A stretch of 64,000 bases of DNA from Eudorina sp. 2006-703-Eu-15 (GCA_003117195.1 BDSI01000178.1:124001-188000), one strand, 5' to 3'; shown: positions 47,076-59,491, numbered from the stretch's first letter. Translations and numbers: made by a program. The notes: a model not told the origin generated them from the sequence alone.

Positions 47076-50000
47076 GTAAGCTATCGCTACCCCTCGACGG
47101 CGGGCACTTTTCACAGCATGGTCAAGTCACAGATGACGGCCTACCAACTGCCCGACGGCACCACCGCCGACGTGCGCTCCGTGACCACGTTTGCTGACGG
47201 CCTCACCCACGCCTTGGGCTTCCTCACAGTCTTCTCCAAGCACGCGGACAACGAGGAGCAGCCCGAGGGAGTACTGCCGGTGCGAAGCGTGAAGCGTTGT
47301 TTGGGATAGACAGGAGACCACCCAGCCCGAAGCGTGTGAGGAGCGAAAGCGTTGGGTGGGCGAAACCACTGGCTTTCAACGCGGACTGGAAATCTCCAAT
47401 GCCGCCGCCGGTGGCAAATGCAATAACACGTCCTGCTCGGATACGTTGTGAGGCGTTTATCGTTTCGGCACTGCACCTGGTGTGGCATCTGCCATTCTTT
47501 AAGGCCCAATGCGTGGAAGTTTGGAACACGCGGTAGGCGTATGTGCCCTAACGTCCCGCCGCACTCCTTACCTTTCCGTCATCAGGTCACTGAGTACGAC
47601 AAAATCATTTTTGCGCGCCTGGACATGGATTTCAAATCCAACTGCCTCAAGAAGTACGCTCTGTATGGGTTCAACTGCTACACCAAAGGGGTGGACCCCG
47701 TCACAGGCTCGGCGATAGACCCGGACTTGCTGGCCAAGTACTCGGGCAGTCACGGCCACCGCGAGGTGTGTGGGCGTCGGGCTGGGGTTGGAGACGTGCG
47801 CAGGTACGTAGGATCTCTAGGTTATGTCCGGGTGCATGTCTGAGCTGTGTTGGCTGCTGATATTTCTACGCGAATTAGATTCCAGTGGGGCGACTGAGCG
47901 GACATTGTCGTCGGGAGGGATGTGTGCGCGCGACTCTGTTTGATCAGCCGATGCAACGGAGGTGTGAAACAACGCTGTGGTGAGTAAGTCCTTGCACCCC
48001 TTCTCCGCTTTCACGCCCACTCCGGCCCCGCAGGTGGAGCTGCTGGACCGCAACGTGACACGGGACGAGATGCGGACGCGGATCCAGGAGGTAGGTGGTG
48101 GTGTGGCTACCATGCCCAGCTGGTGGCGTCCGCGGAACCCGCACACGCACGCACAGAGATCGAGTTGCGGTGCACGAACCACCATCCATTGGTTCCGTGC
48201 TCCGCCCCCGGCCTGTGCCTATGGTGTGGACGAGCAGCATGGCCAACCCTGGTCCACCGCAAGCACCCGGCCGGCTGCCTGCGGGAGGGGTTGGCAGTGT
48301 GCCTCAATGCTGTATTGGTGTCTGTGCTTGATGCAATAGGCGCCCCGGAGGAGGGCAAGGAGCGCACCTGCTCTACATGTCCGGCCTTTCCGTACCTGCC
48401 GGGGCCATTGCACCCTTTCGGCGGACCCACGTTCACAAGAGAGGTTGCAGTGCATCCGAGTGCTCAGATTCGTTCAAATTACCACCGCGGCTGGTCCCGT
48501 TGCAAACGCTCAATTTACAACGCCGCTAAATCCAACGTGTGTTGAGTTCACCCTTTTTCGTGTGGCATACACATCATACTTCTTAAATAGCCCCGGCGAC
48601 CTCCGGCCTCCACGCGCAGATGCTGGACCCCGGTCACCTGCTGTTCGTGTCCACCTATGCCTTCAAGACCTCCCTTCTGATCGGAGTAATGAACGGGCAG
48701 GCGGGCAGCTACGTGACCGCCTACTACTACACCGTGTCGCGCAAGACAAGCGACGCGATCGGGTCACAGGTGGGTGCGTGGAGGGACCGTGGCTATCTAT
48801 AAAAAGCGAAAGGGGACAGCACCTTACTGGGTTCAGGGCCAACCCAGGCTCTGGCGCATGCACTTGTACAGAGGTGACGGGCATAGAAGGTGAAGTTGCA
48901 TAATTTGCGCTTGGGTTTGTCCACCCTCCCTCTCACCCCTGATTCCACCCAACCTACGCCTGCCCGACTTTTCAGTCCATGCGCACCGTGGTGGTTAAGA
49001 TCGACAACCTTGACCTGAGGGACGCCCCGCTGTACATCAAGGGTGACGACTTCGTCAGGGCGCCCCTAGAGGTAGGCTTTCGGGCGGCTCGGGAGCAGAG
49101 CAGCGGACCAGAGCTGGATAGGTGTGTGGGGGGTTGATGCAAGGGCCTTGGGGAGGCGGATGCTATCAACCAATCAGTGTTAGAAACCAACCTAACGTGG
49201 GAACGCTCGCCCATGCTGCGGCCAGTTTCCTTTTGCCCATGCTGCGGCCATTGGGATGTACGATTCTCGGAGGGTTTTTGTTGCGCGTGCGGTGGATGTG
49301 GGGCCTGAACATGTGAAACTGTTACTTACTAATACTGCAGGGCCCTGGACCCCAGGCATTCTCAGCGCACTGCCCCCTGCATCGGCCGCCGCACCGCAGT
49401 CCCCATCCTCGAGGGGGCGGGCCTAAGCGCTGCCTGCCGTAACCACGATCCCCTTATCCCACACCCCACCAGATCATCTCGGTGTTATTCCTGCTGGCCG
49501 CTATTTGGAATGAGGTGGTGCAGTTCAACATGTGCCGGGCCTGGCGCAATCTGCACCTCCGTGACGAGCAGCGCCAGTCGCAGTACTCCAGATGGCGGAG
49601 GGCCTTGAACCTGACCTGGTTTTTCTTTTCACAAGTGTGACTGATGGATACCTGTAGTGGGGGGCGCCGCGACGTGGGTCAAGAACACTGGGGACGTTGG
49701 TATGTTCCTTTGAGTATCACATGGGGCCTCGCCCTTCGCCACAAGGCGCGAGAGGGGGATGGCGATGGGACGGGTCGGGTGGCCAGTGTGAATTCAGGAT
49801 GTGGTCTGCCGCAACGTTCTGCACCCGAATGGTGTCCAACCGCCGGCGCCCCACTTTTTGTGGCAATGACGCAGCCATGGAACATCCTGGACCTGCTGGC
49901 CATCCTCAACTACGTGGCCTACTGGATATTGTTCCTGGTGCTGATGACCAGGAGCTACAGACTTCAGGTGCGGCGAGCTTAGGTCAAGGTCGTTTCGGAG

Positions 50001-53000
50001 TTACCCTGGCGGCACGGGCTGATAGGCGTTCGCCGAGCAGGTGTCGGTCGCGTGGCTGAGGCACTTCACTTTGGCATTAGCCGGTTGTCATGACTGGCAC
50101 TTTCCGCCTTTGTTGTCTAGCCAAGGATGTATGGATTTGTACGCCTGGCGGGCGGCCCGTGGCTGGCGCGCTCCTTTTTCCCCGCGCCCGTTACTTTCCG
50201 CTCGCTCACGGCCGAAGTGCTGGGATTCTCTGGCGCGCAAATGCCTTCCCTCCCTCCCCTCCACTCCCTGCTGTCTTTAACTCTTTATGCCGCTCCCCTC
50301 AACCCGATTCTTCGTTCTCAATCGCTGCACATATCCCAATCCGCTGAGCCCTGCCCTGCCTCGCCCGGCTGCCAACCTCCAGGTGCGGACAGTCAGGACC
50401 CTGGCGGACTACGAAGAGGTCGAGGAGTTTGCACAGCTGCATGTGGAGCACCTGGTGTGGGGCGTCTTCACGTCCATCCTGGTGGGGCTGCGGGTGCTGC
50501 CCTGGTTGAAGACGCAGCCAGGTCTCTCCATTTACTCGCTCACCCTCCAGATCTCGTACAACAGGCTCAAGGACCTTCTGGGTACGCACGGGCGGGGTGG
50601 CGGGCAGGCACGGAGAAATCGCAACGTCGGGGGCACGCACTGGGCAGAGGGTCTCCAATGGTTGAAGGTGGAGCGACAGCGCATGAGACGTTGGAGCGAT
50701 GGGAGGGGTACGGTTGTGGCTGCTGGTGCGGTGGAGGGGCATCCACGGACGGGCAAGAGCGAGTTGCAAGTGGGCCTCGAATGGGGTCGTTGGCGTTGTA
50801 GCGCGGCTCGTGCATTGGCGGGCCGCTGGTAATGTGGTGCCTAGCCGCGCCTCGGACTGTGCAGGTCGGCCCCGGCACGCTCCACCGCGCCCAGTTCCAC
50901 CGCAACGCTTCCGTGCCGCTCCCTCTTCCTCCAGTCAGGCTGAAGATAGCCCAAGCCCCGGCACCGTTGGTTTGGCTTGCGCTTTTGACAAACTTCCATC
51001 TTGCCACCCGTCTGGTACTGCACAGATGGCTGGCCCCTCGCAACCAACACCCCTGTGCATGCATTGCGTGTGTCACCCATGACAGACAATGAGTTGACCA
51101 TCTCCCCTCTCGACTATTTGCCCCCAGCATCGCACTGAAATAGCCACGCCCTCCCGCCCGGCTGCCCGTTCCCGCTCCCTCAGCTTTCTTCGGCTACGTG
51201 TTCTTCCTGATGGCGGTGCTCATCAGCCCGCTATTCGAGATCACTGGGGCTAACAGCCTGTTTAGGGACACTGGCACGTCCATCCTGGCACTGGCGCTTA
51301 TCACCTTCCAATACGTGGGCTTTTTTGACTTCTTCAACTACAACGCGCCCACGTTTGGAAGCTACTGGTGGGTGGGTGGAACAATGGATGACGCTGATCA
51401 GACTGGGTGTGCGTGGGCGGATCTGGAGCTCACTTCTCTTGAAACCCTGCTCTTCGTTTCATTGAGATGATCGCACGCTCTGTCGGGGGCCACGGCTGGG
51501 GTTTTCGGAGTCACGGGGGGCGGGTCGCAGGGGTTTAACCCTCGACGGAACCCTCCGTGACGTCGTGGAAGTCCGAAGATCCTTGCCATGAAGTGCGATC
51601 CATCGAGTGGCTTGGGTAGGACCACCCATAACCCAGGCACGGTCATCTACAAAGTCTGCTTTTGATTGCTACGTGCTGCCTGATGAGCCCCCAACCCCTA
51701 CTTCCCTCTGTGCGGTCAACTTCAGGATCATCTTCATGTTCTTCTTCGCGGTGTGCGTCCTTATTCGTGAGTGAACCTACCTGGGTTGGGTGGCTGAGTG
51801 AACCTACCTGGGTTGGGTGGCTGAGTGAACCTACCTGGGTTGGGTGGCTGAGTGAGGGAAAGGCAAAAGGGTGAAACGGAACAGCAAGGCCGGGGGCCCT
51901 GCGGGTGACGGTGGACATGGCCACACGCACGGCCGGCACTCCGTGTACGTTGGCACTCCGTGTACGTTGGCACTATGTGTACGTCAGTCCGCAGTGGGGG
52001 ATGGAGCTGAACTTTATCAGTCCCATCCATGTCATGCGCCGCACCACCATGCGCCTGGACTAAGCGCTGGGCAGGGCCGCTGATCCTCTCATGCCCTACT
52101 GGCCCAGCGCCGACTGCGATGTCACCCCTATCGCCCGTTTGAAAACTACCACTCCGAACCTGCAGTCGTGGTCATTTCCCAGAACGTGCTTCTGGCGCTC
52201 GTCGCGAGCGCGTACGACGAGGCGCGCGAGATTGTGGGCGCTGTGGAGCTCACCCAGTTTAGCTTCTCCTTGTACCGCATTTGGTGGATGGGGTACAGCA
52301 GGTGCGAACAAAGCGAGCTGGGTGGCGGGGTTCTCGTTCAGGATGGTACATAGAAAAATTCAAACCGCGCCGAATCCCTGAGCAAGGAATTGGTCAACAC
52401 TGGAGCTGACATATAATAACACATAATAAGAGATAAGTGAGGTGGAGGGGCAGGGCAAGCAACGGCTGGCAGCGCCTCGACCCGTAGGTCCAGGTCACTG
52501 CGCTGCGGGGAACCCAGGAAATGGTTCATCAAGGCTGGGCCTTCAGCATGGAGCGGTGAAACATTAAAGGCAAGGAAGGACGGAAATCCCCATTCGTAAA
52601 CCCTAATGCTGTTCATCGACTTGGTCAGGTCCGCCATGCCCACATGTCCGGCTCCTTGAGTGTGGCCTCCTTCTCAGGCGATCCCGCTCCCCGCCTGTCC
52701 TTAACACACACACACAGGATGCACCGGTGGCTGCTGCGCAAGTCCCCCTACCACCTGGCCGAGTCACTGATGGCCGACACTTCCCGTCCCGACGTCGGGT
52801 TCTATCGGCGCCTCTTCGCAAGGTGGGCGCTGGCCGACCTGCCGGAAGCCAGGGTGCTGGCGCAGCTCTTCACCGAGCCGGCATCGGGTGGGTGGAGGAC
52901 GCGGCGAATTGGGGCGGTGGGGATGACGATGCGGAACCGGTTAAGGTAGAAGGAAAGGCAAGCCCAGGCGGGGTGTACCTGGAGTGTCTGCTGCGTGTGG

Positions 53001-55038
53001 GCGCTTGTGCCGAAAACGGAGACCGCTTGTGAGCTCCAGGAGGCCGTGACGCATTGGCCCTCAATGCGGCAGGCGGCGGAGAGGCGCGGCCTGCAGAGGG
53101 GAATGGTTGGGGGTTAACCGGGAATGTTATGCGGGTGGATTCACGGAACGTTTATCCTGGATTTGCTATGTCATGTCAGTAGCGCATTATGCGGCGTGGA
53201 GCGGAAGGGGCAGCGACTTGGTTGGAGAGCAGGTAGCATTGCTGCCGGGTGGTTGGCTGCAGGTGAAAAGACCGTTTGCTTTCCGCTGACCTGCGTCGAC
53301 GCCACCTCCCTTGACTTCCATGGCACAGAAATCATGTACATGTACAGCCCCTGGGCCTGGCTGCGTTCCTCACCCTGGGATGATGAGCAACAGGCTCCTT
53401 GGGACGAGCAACTGAACTACCCGATGTACAGCTGGGACGACGTGCCATGCAACGAGTGAGTCCTTAAGGACGGGATGATGTGTTGTGTTGGTGTACGACA
53501 TGGTGTACGGGCGTTGAGTGTAGGGGTTTGTGCGGAGCGGTCGCCTGTGATGCCCACCCAGGGGCATCGAAGCCCCTGGGTCGGGTGAGACACGGCCGTA
53601 AAACCGTGGCAAGACCGCACCTTCACTACCGGCGGCTCGCTCTCCACTCCACATGAATTGGCTTGGATGGTCTTGGATGTTATGCGACCGTATGCCGCGG
53701 TTGCCCCGCGCCGCCCCCGGTTCTTCCACAGGCCTGGTGTGCGTCCCCGGCTGTGCCGCCTGCCGCCTCTCTTCTCTCGGAGCCTTGCTGACGGGCACCC
53801 CACTTCCCGGGGCAAGCTGCCCGTGACGTATAGCGAAGCAGATGAGCTGTTCGCCATGTCTGAGCAGGAGGTGCGTGAGGGTTAAGAGGCCGTTTGTCAG
53901 GGGCGGGTGGGGTGATGGAGTCGTACGGTCGCCCTTTCCAGCATGTGCGCTGACCGTCTTTCTTCCGGCCGCTTTGCCTGTCACGGTGTCTCAGCCCTGC
54001 CGCGTACCGCCCATCATGCGAGAGACCGCCGGGGGCCCGTCTTGCAGGTGGATGACCTTTTGGACTGTGTGGATTGGTGTTGGGGCCGCATGAGGCGCTA
54101 TGCTATCGTCCGCTTGTCGGGGCTCAGCTGGAGCGAGAGGGGGCGCGCGGTGCTGCGGGAGGGGCTGCTGGCCGTGTACAGAAGGTATGGGAGCAAAAGG
54201 CATGGCATGGAGGGACATTTGCCGCTGTGGGGCGGCGAGCAAGGGGTGGGGCAACGGGGAAAGCAGACGACTGAGACCGGCGAAAGGGAACATGTCTATG
54301 GACGGGGTTCATCACAGTGCCTCGGCCCACCGCCTGTGAACTCCCTGCCGTTACGCACTGCTCCCCGGCTGCTGCTGCACCACCGACCGCTGCAGGCACG
54401 CCGTCTCGGAGTGCACATCCACTGCGGTGTGTGGCGACGCGGGCAGTCGCAGCAGGAGCGGGTCGCTGGTGGCGGTGGAGGAGCCCGCGATCCCCGGGGG
54501 TGCGTTTAAGAGCGTAGGCAGCTCAACACGGCTGCTGTCCACGTCGGCCACCACAGGTGCGGTCCGCTTGCCGGACGGAGCCCCGGCTGGTGCTAACGCC
54601 AACACCGCCCCTGAGGCTGGAGCCAACCCGGCAGCAACCTGCGCTGGCGGCATTTCAGCAGGTGCCACCGCGATGCAGCGCAACCGTCCATTCTCATTGT
54701 TCAACCGCCGTGGTCGCATCTCCGAGAGCCTGGACATGCTGTGGGGCGAGATCTCAGAGCTTCGTCAGCAACAGAGGGAGATTAAGGCGCTTATGGAGCT
54801 ACTGCTGCGTCAACAGCAACAGATGCAGCCAAGTCATCAGCAGTCGCCCCAGCAACAGCTGCAGCAGCAGTCAAACCTCGTTAGGCTTGGGCTTGTAAGC
54901 GGCGGCGCAGAAGGCGGTGGTGGGCTGACACGGGGCCTGGCAACACTGCCGACTGATGTACGCCGACCTGCAGGCGCACCCGGGCAGACTTGCGAGCAGG
55001 GCGGACCTTGGGAGTGGCCAGAGCAAGTTACTGAATGA
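47076..55038 (+). CDS. Polycystin-2-like (TRPP/PKD) cation channel, 5' end missing
   Basis: Sixteen exons: 47076-47270, 47586-47765, 48034-48090, 48620-48769, 48976-49071, 49473-49634, 49875-49967, 50383-50581, 51184-51367, 51726-51766, 52166-52301, 52718-52887, 53329-53455, 53732-53870, 54048-54184, 54396-55038; all GT-AG and in phase, 902 residues. The first five exons code the extracellular TOP (polycystin) domain. Then follow S2 (IISVLFLLAAIWNEVVQF), S3 (PWNILDLLAILNYVAYWILF), the S4 region (VWGVFTSILVGLRVLPWLK), S5 (FFGYVFFLMAVLISPLF), a pore helix and filter (ITFQYVGFFDF), and S6 ending NVLLALVASAYDEAREI. The C-terminal cytoplasmic part has a Gln-rich coiled coil (MLWGEISELRQQQREIK onward), as in PKD2 assembly domains. 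It is expected to be a membrane cation channel, likely ciliary by analogy with Chlamydomonas PKD2. No EF-hand is seen. The filter lacks the usual acidic residue. S1 and the N-terminus are unresolved. Confidence 0.94.
51769..51849. repeat. 27-bp x 3 tandem repeat abutting a splice donor
   Basis: Three copies of a unit beginning GAGTGAACCTACCTGGG start two bases after the end of exon 51726-51766, so the donor GTGAGT overlaps the first unit. In the later units the bases before GAGTGA are CT, not GT, so only the first is a donor. Confidence 0.9.
51935..51985. repeat. 17-bp x 3 tandem repeat in a polycystin intron
   Basis: Three units of GGCACTCCGTGTACGTT, the third slightly diverged, run head to tail in intron 51767-52165. 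No function is suggested. Confidence 0.85.
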
Positions 55039-55734
55039 AATTGGAGCTTCAGCACTAGGCAAGTGGCCAGCGGAATCACGCAAGGGCTGGGGTGCAGGGG
55101 CAGCACGTTGGATGTGGCTGGTGCTGTGTTTTGCCTTCGGTCTCCCGGTGTCACATACATAAATTGAAGGACAGCAGGACTCGATTGGACTGGACTGAGG
55201 AACCGTTGACTACAAATCGAGATGAATCCAACGGCTTGTGGTTAAAATTCACTGACCCGTGGTCGCCCTTGTGTGTCCGGTTTTTTTTCTGAGAGGGACG
55301 TTACAAGGACAAAGGGACGGAAGCAGACGGTATGGCAAATAATGTCTTTCCGTCGTAATTCACACATGGCTGCACTGATCCTCCATGTATGACATCTTGT
55401 ATGACAAATAATTACAAGGCAGAAGGTATAGAAGGCATGGCAGTGGGAAACAGAGACATTGATGTATCTTATGCTTGTATGCTTGTGTGCACATCAATTA
55501 ATGTATTGTATGCTCGTATGCTCATGCACGTGAACTGGACATACCTTGTATGCGTGATAGCGATGGTGATAACCGTTACAAGGTGGACCCGTGTCCTGAC
55601 CAGGTGTTCCAACAGGCCCTTACATGGTGTGCAATCAGAAAGGGGACAGATCCGACACTGACCAGCACGTGCAGCGCTCTCGCCCCATGCTGCCACCATT
55701 AAATATGTTCATCTGTCTCATAGGTCCCTCATAG
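55039..55734. other. 3' flank of the polycystin gene
   Basis: Presumed 3' UTR and spacer; AT-richer from 55.3 kb. It includes a 49-bp LINE tail remnant at 55281-55329. No TGTAA was found before the LINE at 55.7 kb, so the transcript end is not located. Confidence 0.4.
55281..55329 (-). mobile_element. LINE 3'-tail remnant (49 bp)
   Basis: A run of T followed by CTGAGAGGGACGTTACAAGG is the reverse complement of the LINE 3' terminus with its poly(A) tail. Similarity stops after about 49 bp, so this is an extremely short 5'-truncated insertion in minus orientation. Confidence 0.75.
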
Positions 55735-56250
55735 GGTTTGGGTTCCTTCTGTTGGGCGGTCTGGTGTGTCTCCTTCTGTTGAGAGTTCCGGTGTTCTCTG
55801 GGGCTGCTTCAGGTTGTTGCTTCCGTTGTTTGCTTTGTGTCTTCTGTGGCTGCTGCAGTTGGGTGTTGCCCTGCTTCTTTGGGTAGTGTTTGCCTCGTTG
55901 CTGTGCTCTGGTTTTGTAGCTGTTTTTTCTTTTCTTTTTTTGTTTTTGTTGTTTGTTGGTGGGTGGGTCGTCTTTGGCCTTCGGTCTCGCCTGGTGGCCT
56001 GGAGTAGGAGGTGCGGCCTTGTTGTGCCGTTTTGCCGCTTTGGGAGCTTTTCTCTCCCTCTGCCGCCCTGTCCCTGTCCCCGTCCTGTCTGTGAGGTTGG
56101 CGTTGCTTGGTTCCCTTTCCTTCTGGTTGGTGCCTCTGGGGCTCGGTTGCGGTGTGGTGGTCTTTGCTTGCCGTCTGGCCTTCTTCCCGGCTTGCTGCTT
56201 GGTCTGCTTCCGTCCCTTTGTCCTTGTAACGTCCCTCTCAGAAAAAAAAA
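55735..56250 (+). mobile_element. 5'-truncated LINE 3' UTR with poly(A)
   Basis: This plus-strand copy of the LINE 3' UTR ends CCTTGTAACGTCCCTCTCAG followed by ten A. TGTAA about 15 bp before the A run is the poly(A) signal, so the piece was made from a polyadenylated RNA. It corresponds to roughly the last half of the full 3' UTR at 60877-61895. Confidence 0.85.
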
Positions 56251-56438
56251 ATAGGTCCTGCTATTGGGCCGGCTGGGCCTTATCGCACTGACCTGACGCG
56301 GTTCACATTGTTCATTGTGAATTGGCAAACAAACTGGCATAATCTTGATGCCAAACACCATCCTTGTGACCGTTACTTTAAATGTTGACTATGAGTTGAA
56401 GCGCTTGGGTTGGTTTTTTCCCAAAAGGTGTTAGTCAC

Positions 56439-56825
56439 TTTTTTTTATTTCTGAAGGAACCAGGACTCGGGACGGGGTGCCTTTCTTTATGTTGTCTGGC
56501 GGTCCTCTGATGCTGCCACTACTCCTCGAGCGGCTAGCGGGCCGGGCTTCTGGGCGTCTCCACAGGCCAGCTGGATGACTTAGGATGGGTGAGAGCCTTG
56601 TAAACCTCCAGACGGGACAGGGACGGGTGGGCACCCTCCTTCTCGTCACACCCCTGACATCTTGCCAGTGGCTGGGTTCGATCCGGGGACCTCCCAGGGG
56701 GAATTGCGAGGTTTCCCTGTTGCCAGCCAAAGCGCCTCATTGTCACCTTCTGGGGGTGCCAGTAAGTTCGTATCGTCCCCGGTAGGACTTAACCCGGGTC
56801 ACCCGGGCCAAATGTTGTGCCTTAA
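56439..56825 (-). mobile_element. SINE with tRNA-like head and poly(A) tail
   Basis: On the minus strand it begins GGCACAACATTTGGCCCGGG, passes a pol III B-box-like GGGTTAAGTCC (one base shorter than consensus) and ends CCTGGTTCCTTCAG plus an A-rich tail at 56439-56450. A second copy at 59492-59875 is close to identical along its length. Confidence 0.75.
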
Positions 56826-56951
56826 CATTTGGTGTCGGAACTTACCTCACTGACTGCACTGAACTGATCTGAACTATCTGGATGTAATTCTGTGGGAGAC
56901 GGATTACTTTAAAGCAGTACTTTGTTTTTTACTGTACTGTCGCCAACTTCC

Positions 56952-57452
56952 GTACTGCCTCTAATTATTTGCGAGCGTAATATTTGCGAGGACCGAAAAT
57001 AATTATATTTTGAGTTTAGGAACTGTAATTATTTGCGAGGCGTGCTTCGGAATTCTTCTAAGAACTGCAAAGCTTTGCGAGGCACCCCGGCCGTAAAACA
57101 AATTTTGCGAGGTTGATGTGTCCTTCCAGACGGAACAGAAGCGAACACATGGAGCGCAGTACCGTAGTTGGTGCAACCCCGGACCTCTCACAGGCACGCA
57201 CAAGCTCGCAGCGTTGACCATCGACCCTGCGCACCCGACAGCATCGATTCTAGGGGATTCTGAACCAAAGCACCTAGCATATTGTCGGTGCACTTGCACG
57301 GATTATTTATTTTTGCGAGTTAGTTTTGCGAGGCTGTCAAAGTATTTATTTACAAACTCTAATTATTTGCGAGGTAACCCCGGCAATTGTTTTAGAGCTT
57401 TGCGAGGTTGTAAATAATTAACTATATATTCGCAAATAATAAGAGGCAGTAC
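56952..57452. mobile_element. MITE-like element with 22-bp inverted ends and TTTGCGAG repeats
   Basis: The left end 56952-56973 (GTACTGCCTCTAATTATTTG...) and right end 57431-57452 are inverted repeats matching at 21 of 22 bases. Inside, TTTGCGAG occurs nine times in direct orientation: five at 56968-57112 and four at 57311-57406, flanking a ~200-bp spacer without the motif. There is no coding capacity. Inverted ends plus clustered subterminal motifs fit a non-autonomous DNA transposon. No clear target duplication was seen, so the exact ends are uncertain. Confidence 0.65.
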
Positions 57453-57570
57453 AGTATTTGCGGCGCTAATTATTTGTGAGGCCCGAAAGAGGGGGATTAC
57501 ATTACTTTGATCGGATCCCACCCCACACTTTTCTGCAAGTCGACCCACCACCCCAGCTTTTTTTATTATT

Positions 57571-57650
57571 ATTTTCTGAAGGAACCAGGACGCGGGACGG
57601 GGTGCCTTTCTTTATGTTGTCTGGCGGTCCTCTGATGCTGCCACTACTCC
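57571..57650 (-). mobile_element. SINE 3' fragment joined to a LINE fragment
   Basis: Only the last ~80 bp of the SINE remain (minus orientation, T-rich tail at 57559-57570). At about 57650 it switches directly into plus-strand LINE 3' UTR sequence. Confidence 0.7.
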
Positions 57651-58098
57651 TCTGCTGCAGGTTGTTGCTTCCGTTGTTTGCTTTGTGTCTTCTGTGGCTG
57701 CTGCAGTTGGGTGTTGCCCTGCTTCTTTGGGTAGTGTTTGCCTCGTTGCTGTGTTCTGGTTTTGTAGCCGTTTTTCTTTTCTTTTTTTGTTTTTGTTGTT
57801 TGTTGGTGGGTGGGTCGTCTTTGGCCTTCCGTCTCGCCTGGTGGCCTGGAGTAGGAGGTGCGGCCTTGTTGTGCCGTTTTGCCGCTTTGGGAGCTTTTCT
57901 CTCCCTCTGCTGCCCTGTCCCTGTCCCCGTCCTGTCTGTGAGGTTGGCGTTGCTTGGTTCCCTTTCCTTCTGGTTGGTGCCTCTGGGGCTCGGTTGCGGT
58001 GTGGTGGTCTTCACTTGCCGTCTGGTCTTCTTCCCGGCTTGCTGCTTGGTCTGCTTCCGTCCCTTTGTCCTTGTAACGTCCCTCTCAGAAAAATAAAA
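57651..58098 (+). mobile_element. 5'-truncated LINE 3' UTR with A-rich tail
   Basis: The same sequence as the end of 55735-56250, ending TGTAACGTCCCTCTCAG and AAAAATAAAAAA. It is followed after a few bases by LINE coding sequence. Confidence 0.85.
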
Positions 58099-58106
58099 AA
58101 CAGCAA

Positions 58107-59490
58107 GTGGTTCAGGAGGCACCCAGTCCCGCCTGCAGCCTGGATGCAGCCACGTTGCAGCACCCCCTCCCCGTTCACAGCCAGTGCCGCTCAGCCGCAG
58201 GCCACTCACTGGCGTTCATGCAGCCGAACGGACCCAGGGGCAGGTCACTCGACGGCTGGGCCCTCCACCTTCAGCAATACCCCACCCCAGCGCGCCATGG
58301 CAAGGAAGCCCGCTGGACCCGCCTGGCTTACCCGACCCGCCCGGACCGCTGGCCGCAGCTGTCCTGCCCGAACCGCCGGACCCGCCGGCACCACCAGACC
58401 CGCCGGGACCCCAGGGCCCGCCGGGATTGGAGGCACCCACGGCGGCCCACAAGCACAGGACCTGGCAGCGCCTATGGGACAGCCCGGCCAGCAACCGGGC
58501 AACCCTGTCCTCAGGGTCCGGGACGTTGACGAGGACGGCCCCGTCGCCAAAGCAGCGGTCCAGCTCTTCTGCCGGGCCAGTAACGCCAAGGAGAATGCCA
58601 GCAAAAGCAAGGGGCTGGTGCTCGGCACCCACCGTGTGGTCTGGGGTGTGAATGAGGCAACGGGCGCCAAATTCCCTCTCCCTGGGGAGGAGCCGCCCCG
58701 CCACCTTGGGGTACCGCTCACCACTGACACCACCCTGGCGGCCAACCTCTGCTACGCCAGCCGTATCCAACGGCTGAACAACATCGGGCAGGTGTGGCGG
58801 AGGCATGGCCTCAGCTTCGTCGGCAGGGTCCACGTGGCCAAGCAGGTATTGGGCAATGCCCTTGCCTTCCACTTCTCCTTTGTCCAGCCCTCCCCACCCC
58901 AGCTGGCAGCGCTGCGGAAGTGCATCGACGGCTTCACAGCCTGGTCGTTGCTGCCTGAAGATGCTACCCTGGTGTGCAATGGTCGTGCACTGCTGAAGCC
59001 GGATCCAGTGGTGGCATACCAAGACCACGAGTGTGGCGGGGTTGGCCACATTGACCTTGACTCCTTCCTTGCAGCGCTGCATGGCAAGACCCTGGCGCAG
59101 TTAGCCCAACCAGGCCGGCAGCCCTGGAAGCTGATCATGCGCTCCCTCTTCGCTAACTGGGCCCCCCGAGGGAAAAAAAAAACCACCGGCTGGGGTTGGG
59201 TGTATGGGATGGTGGACCCACCGGCAAACCTGCCCCCGTACCTGGCCAGCCTGGTGACATCCTTCCGGGCCTCACAGCCCTGCCGGCTGCCTTACCCTGA
59301 GGGCACTGACGCGCGGGCGCTGCTGCATGAGCCGCTGTACTACAATGCAGCCCTTCGGGACCCAGTGACAGGACAGCCATTCCAGCCCCCCGGTATGCCT
59401 GAGGGCGGACCCATCGACGCACCGTGCACCGTGGCAGCCCTGCGTGCAACCCCAGCCCTGGCCCAGCGTGACCCCCAACTGCAGGCTGTG
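58107..59490 (+). pseudogene. LINE polyprotein fragment, C-terminal linker fused to RT region
   Basis: Positions 58107-58503 match the Pro-rich linker that lies before the zinc-binding C-terminus in the minus copy (shared KTWQRLWDSPASNRA-like piece). At 58504 the sequence jumps back to an upstream part of the polyprotein: NASKSKGLVLGTHRVVWGV, PRHLGVPLTTDTTLAAN and FVGRVHVAKQVLGNALAFH, the post-catalytic reverse transcriptase and thumb pattern of L1-like LINEs. The frame then runs to 59490, where a SINE tail interrupts it. The order is therefore scrambled relative to a functional element, as in a deletion between two tandem copies. No catalytic FxDD motif is present. Non-functional. Confidence 0.85.
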
Positions 59491-59491
59491 C

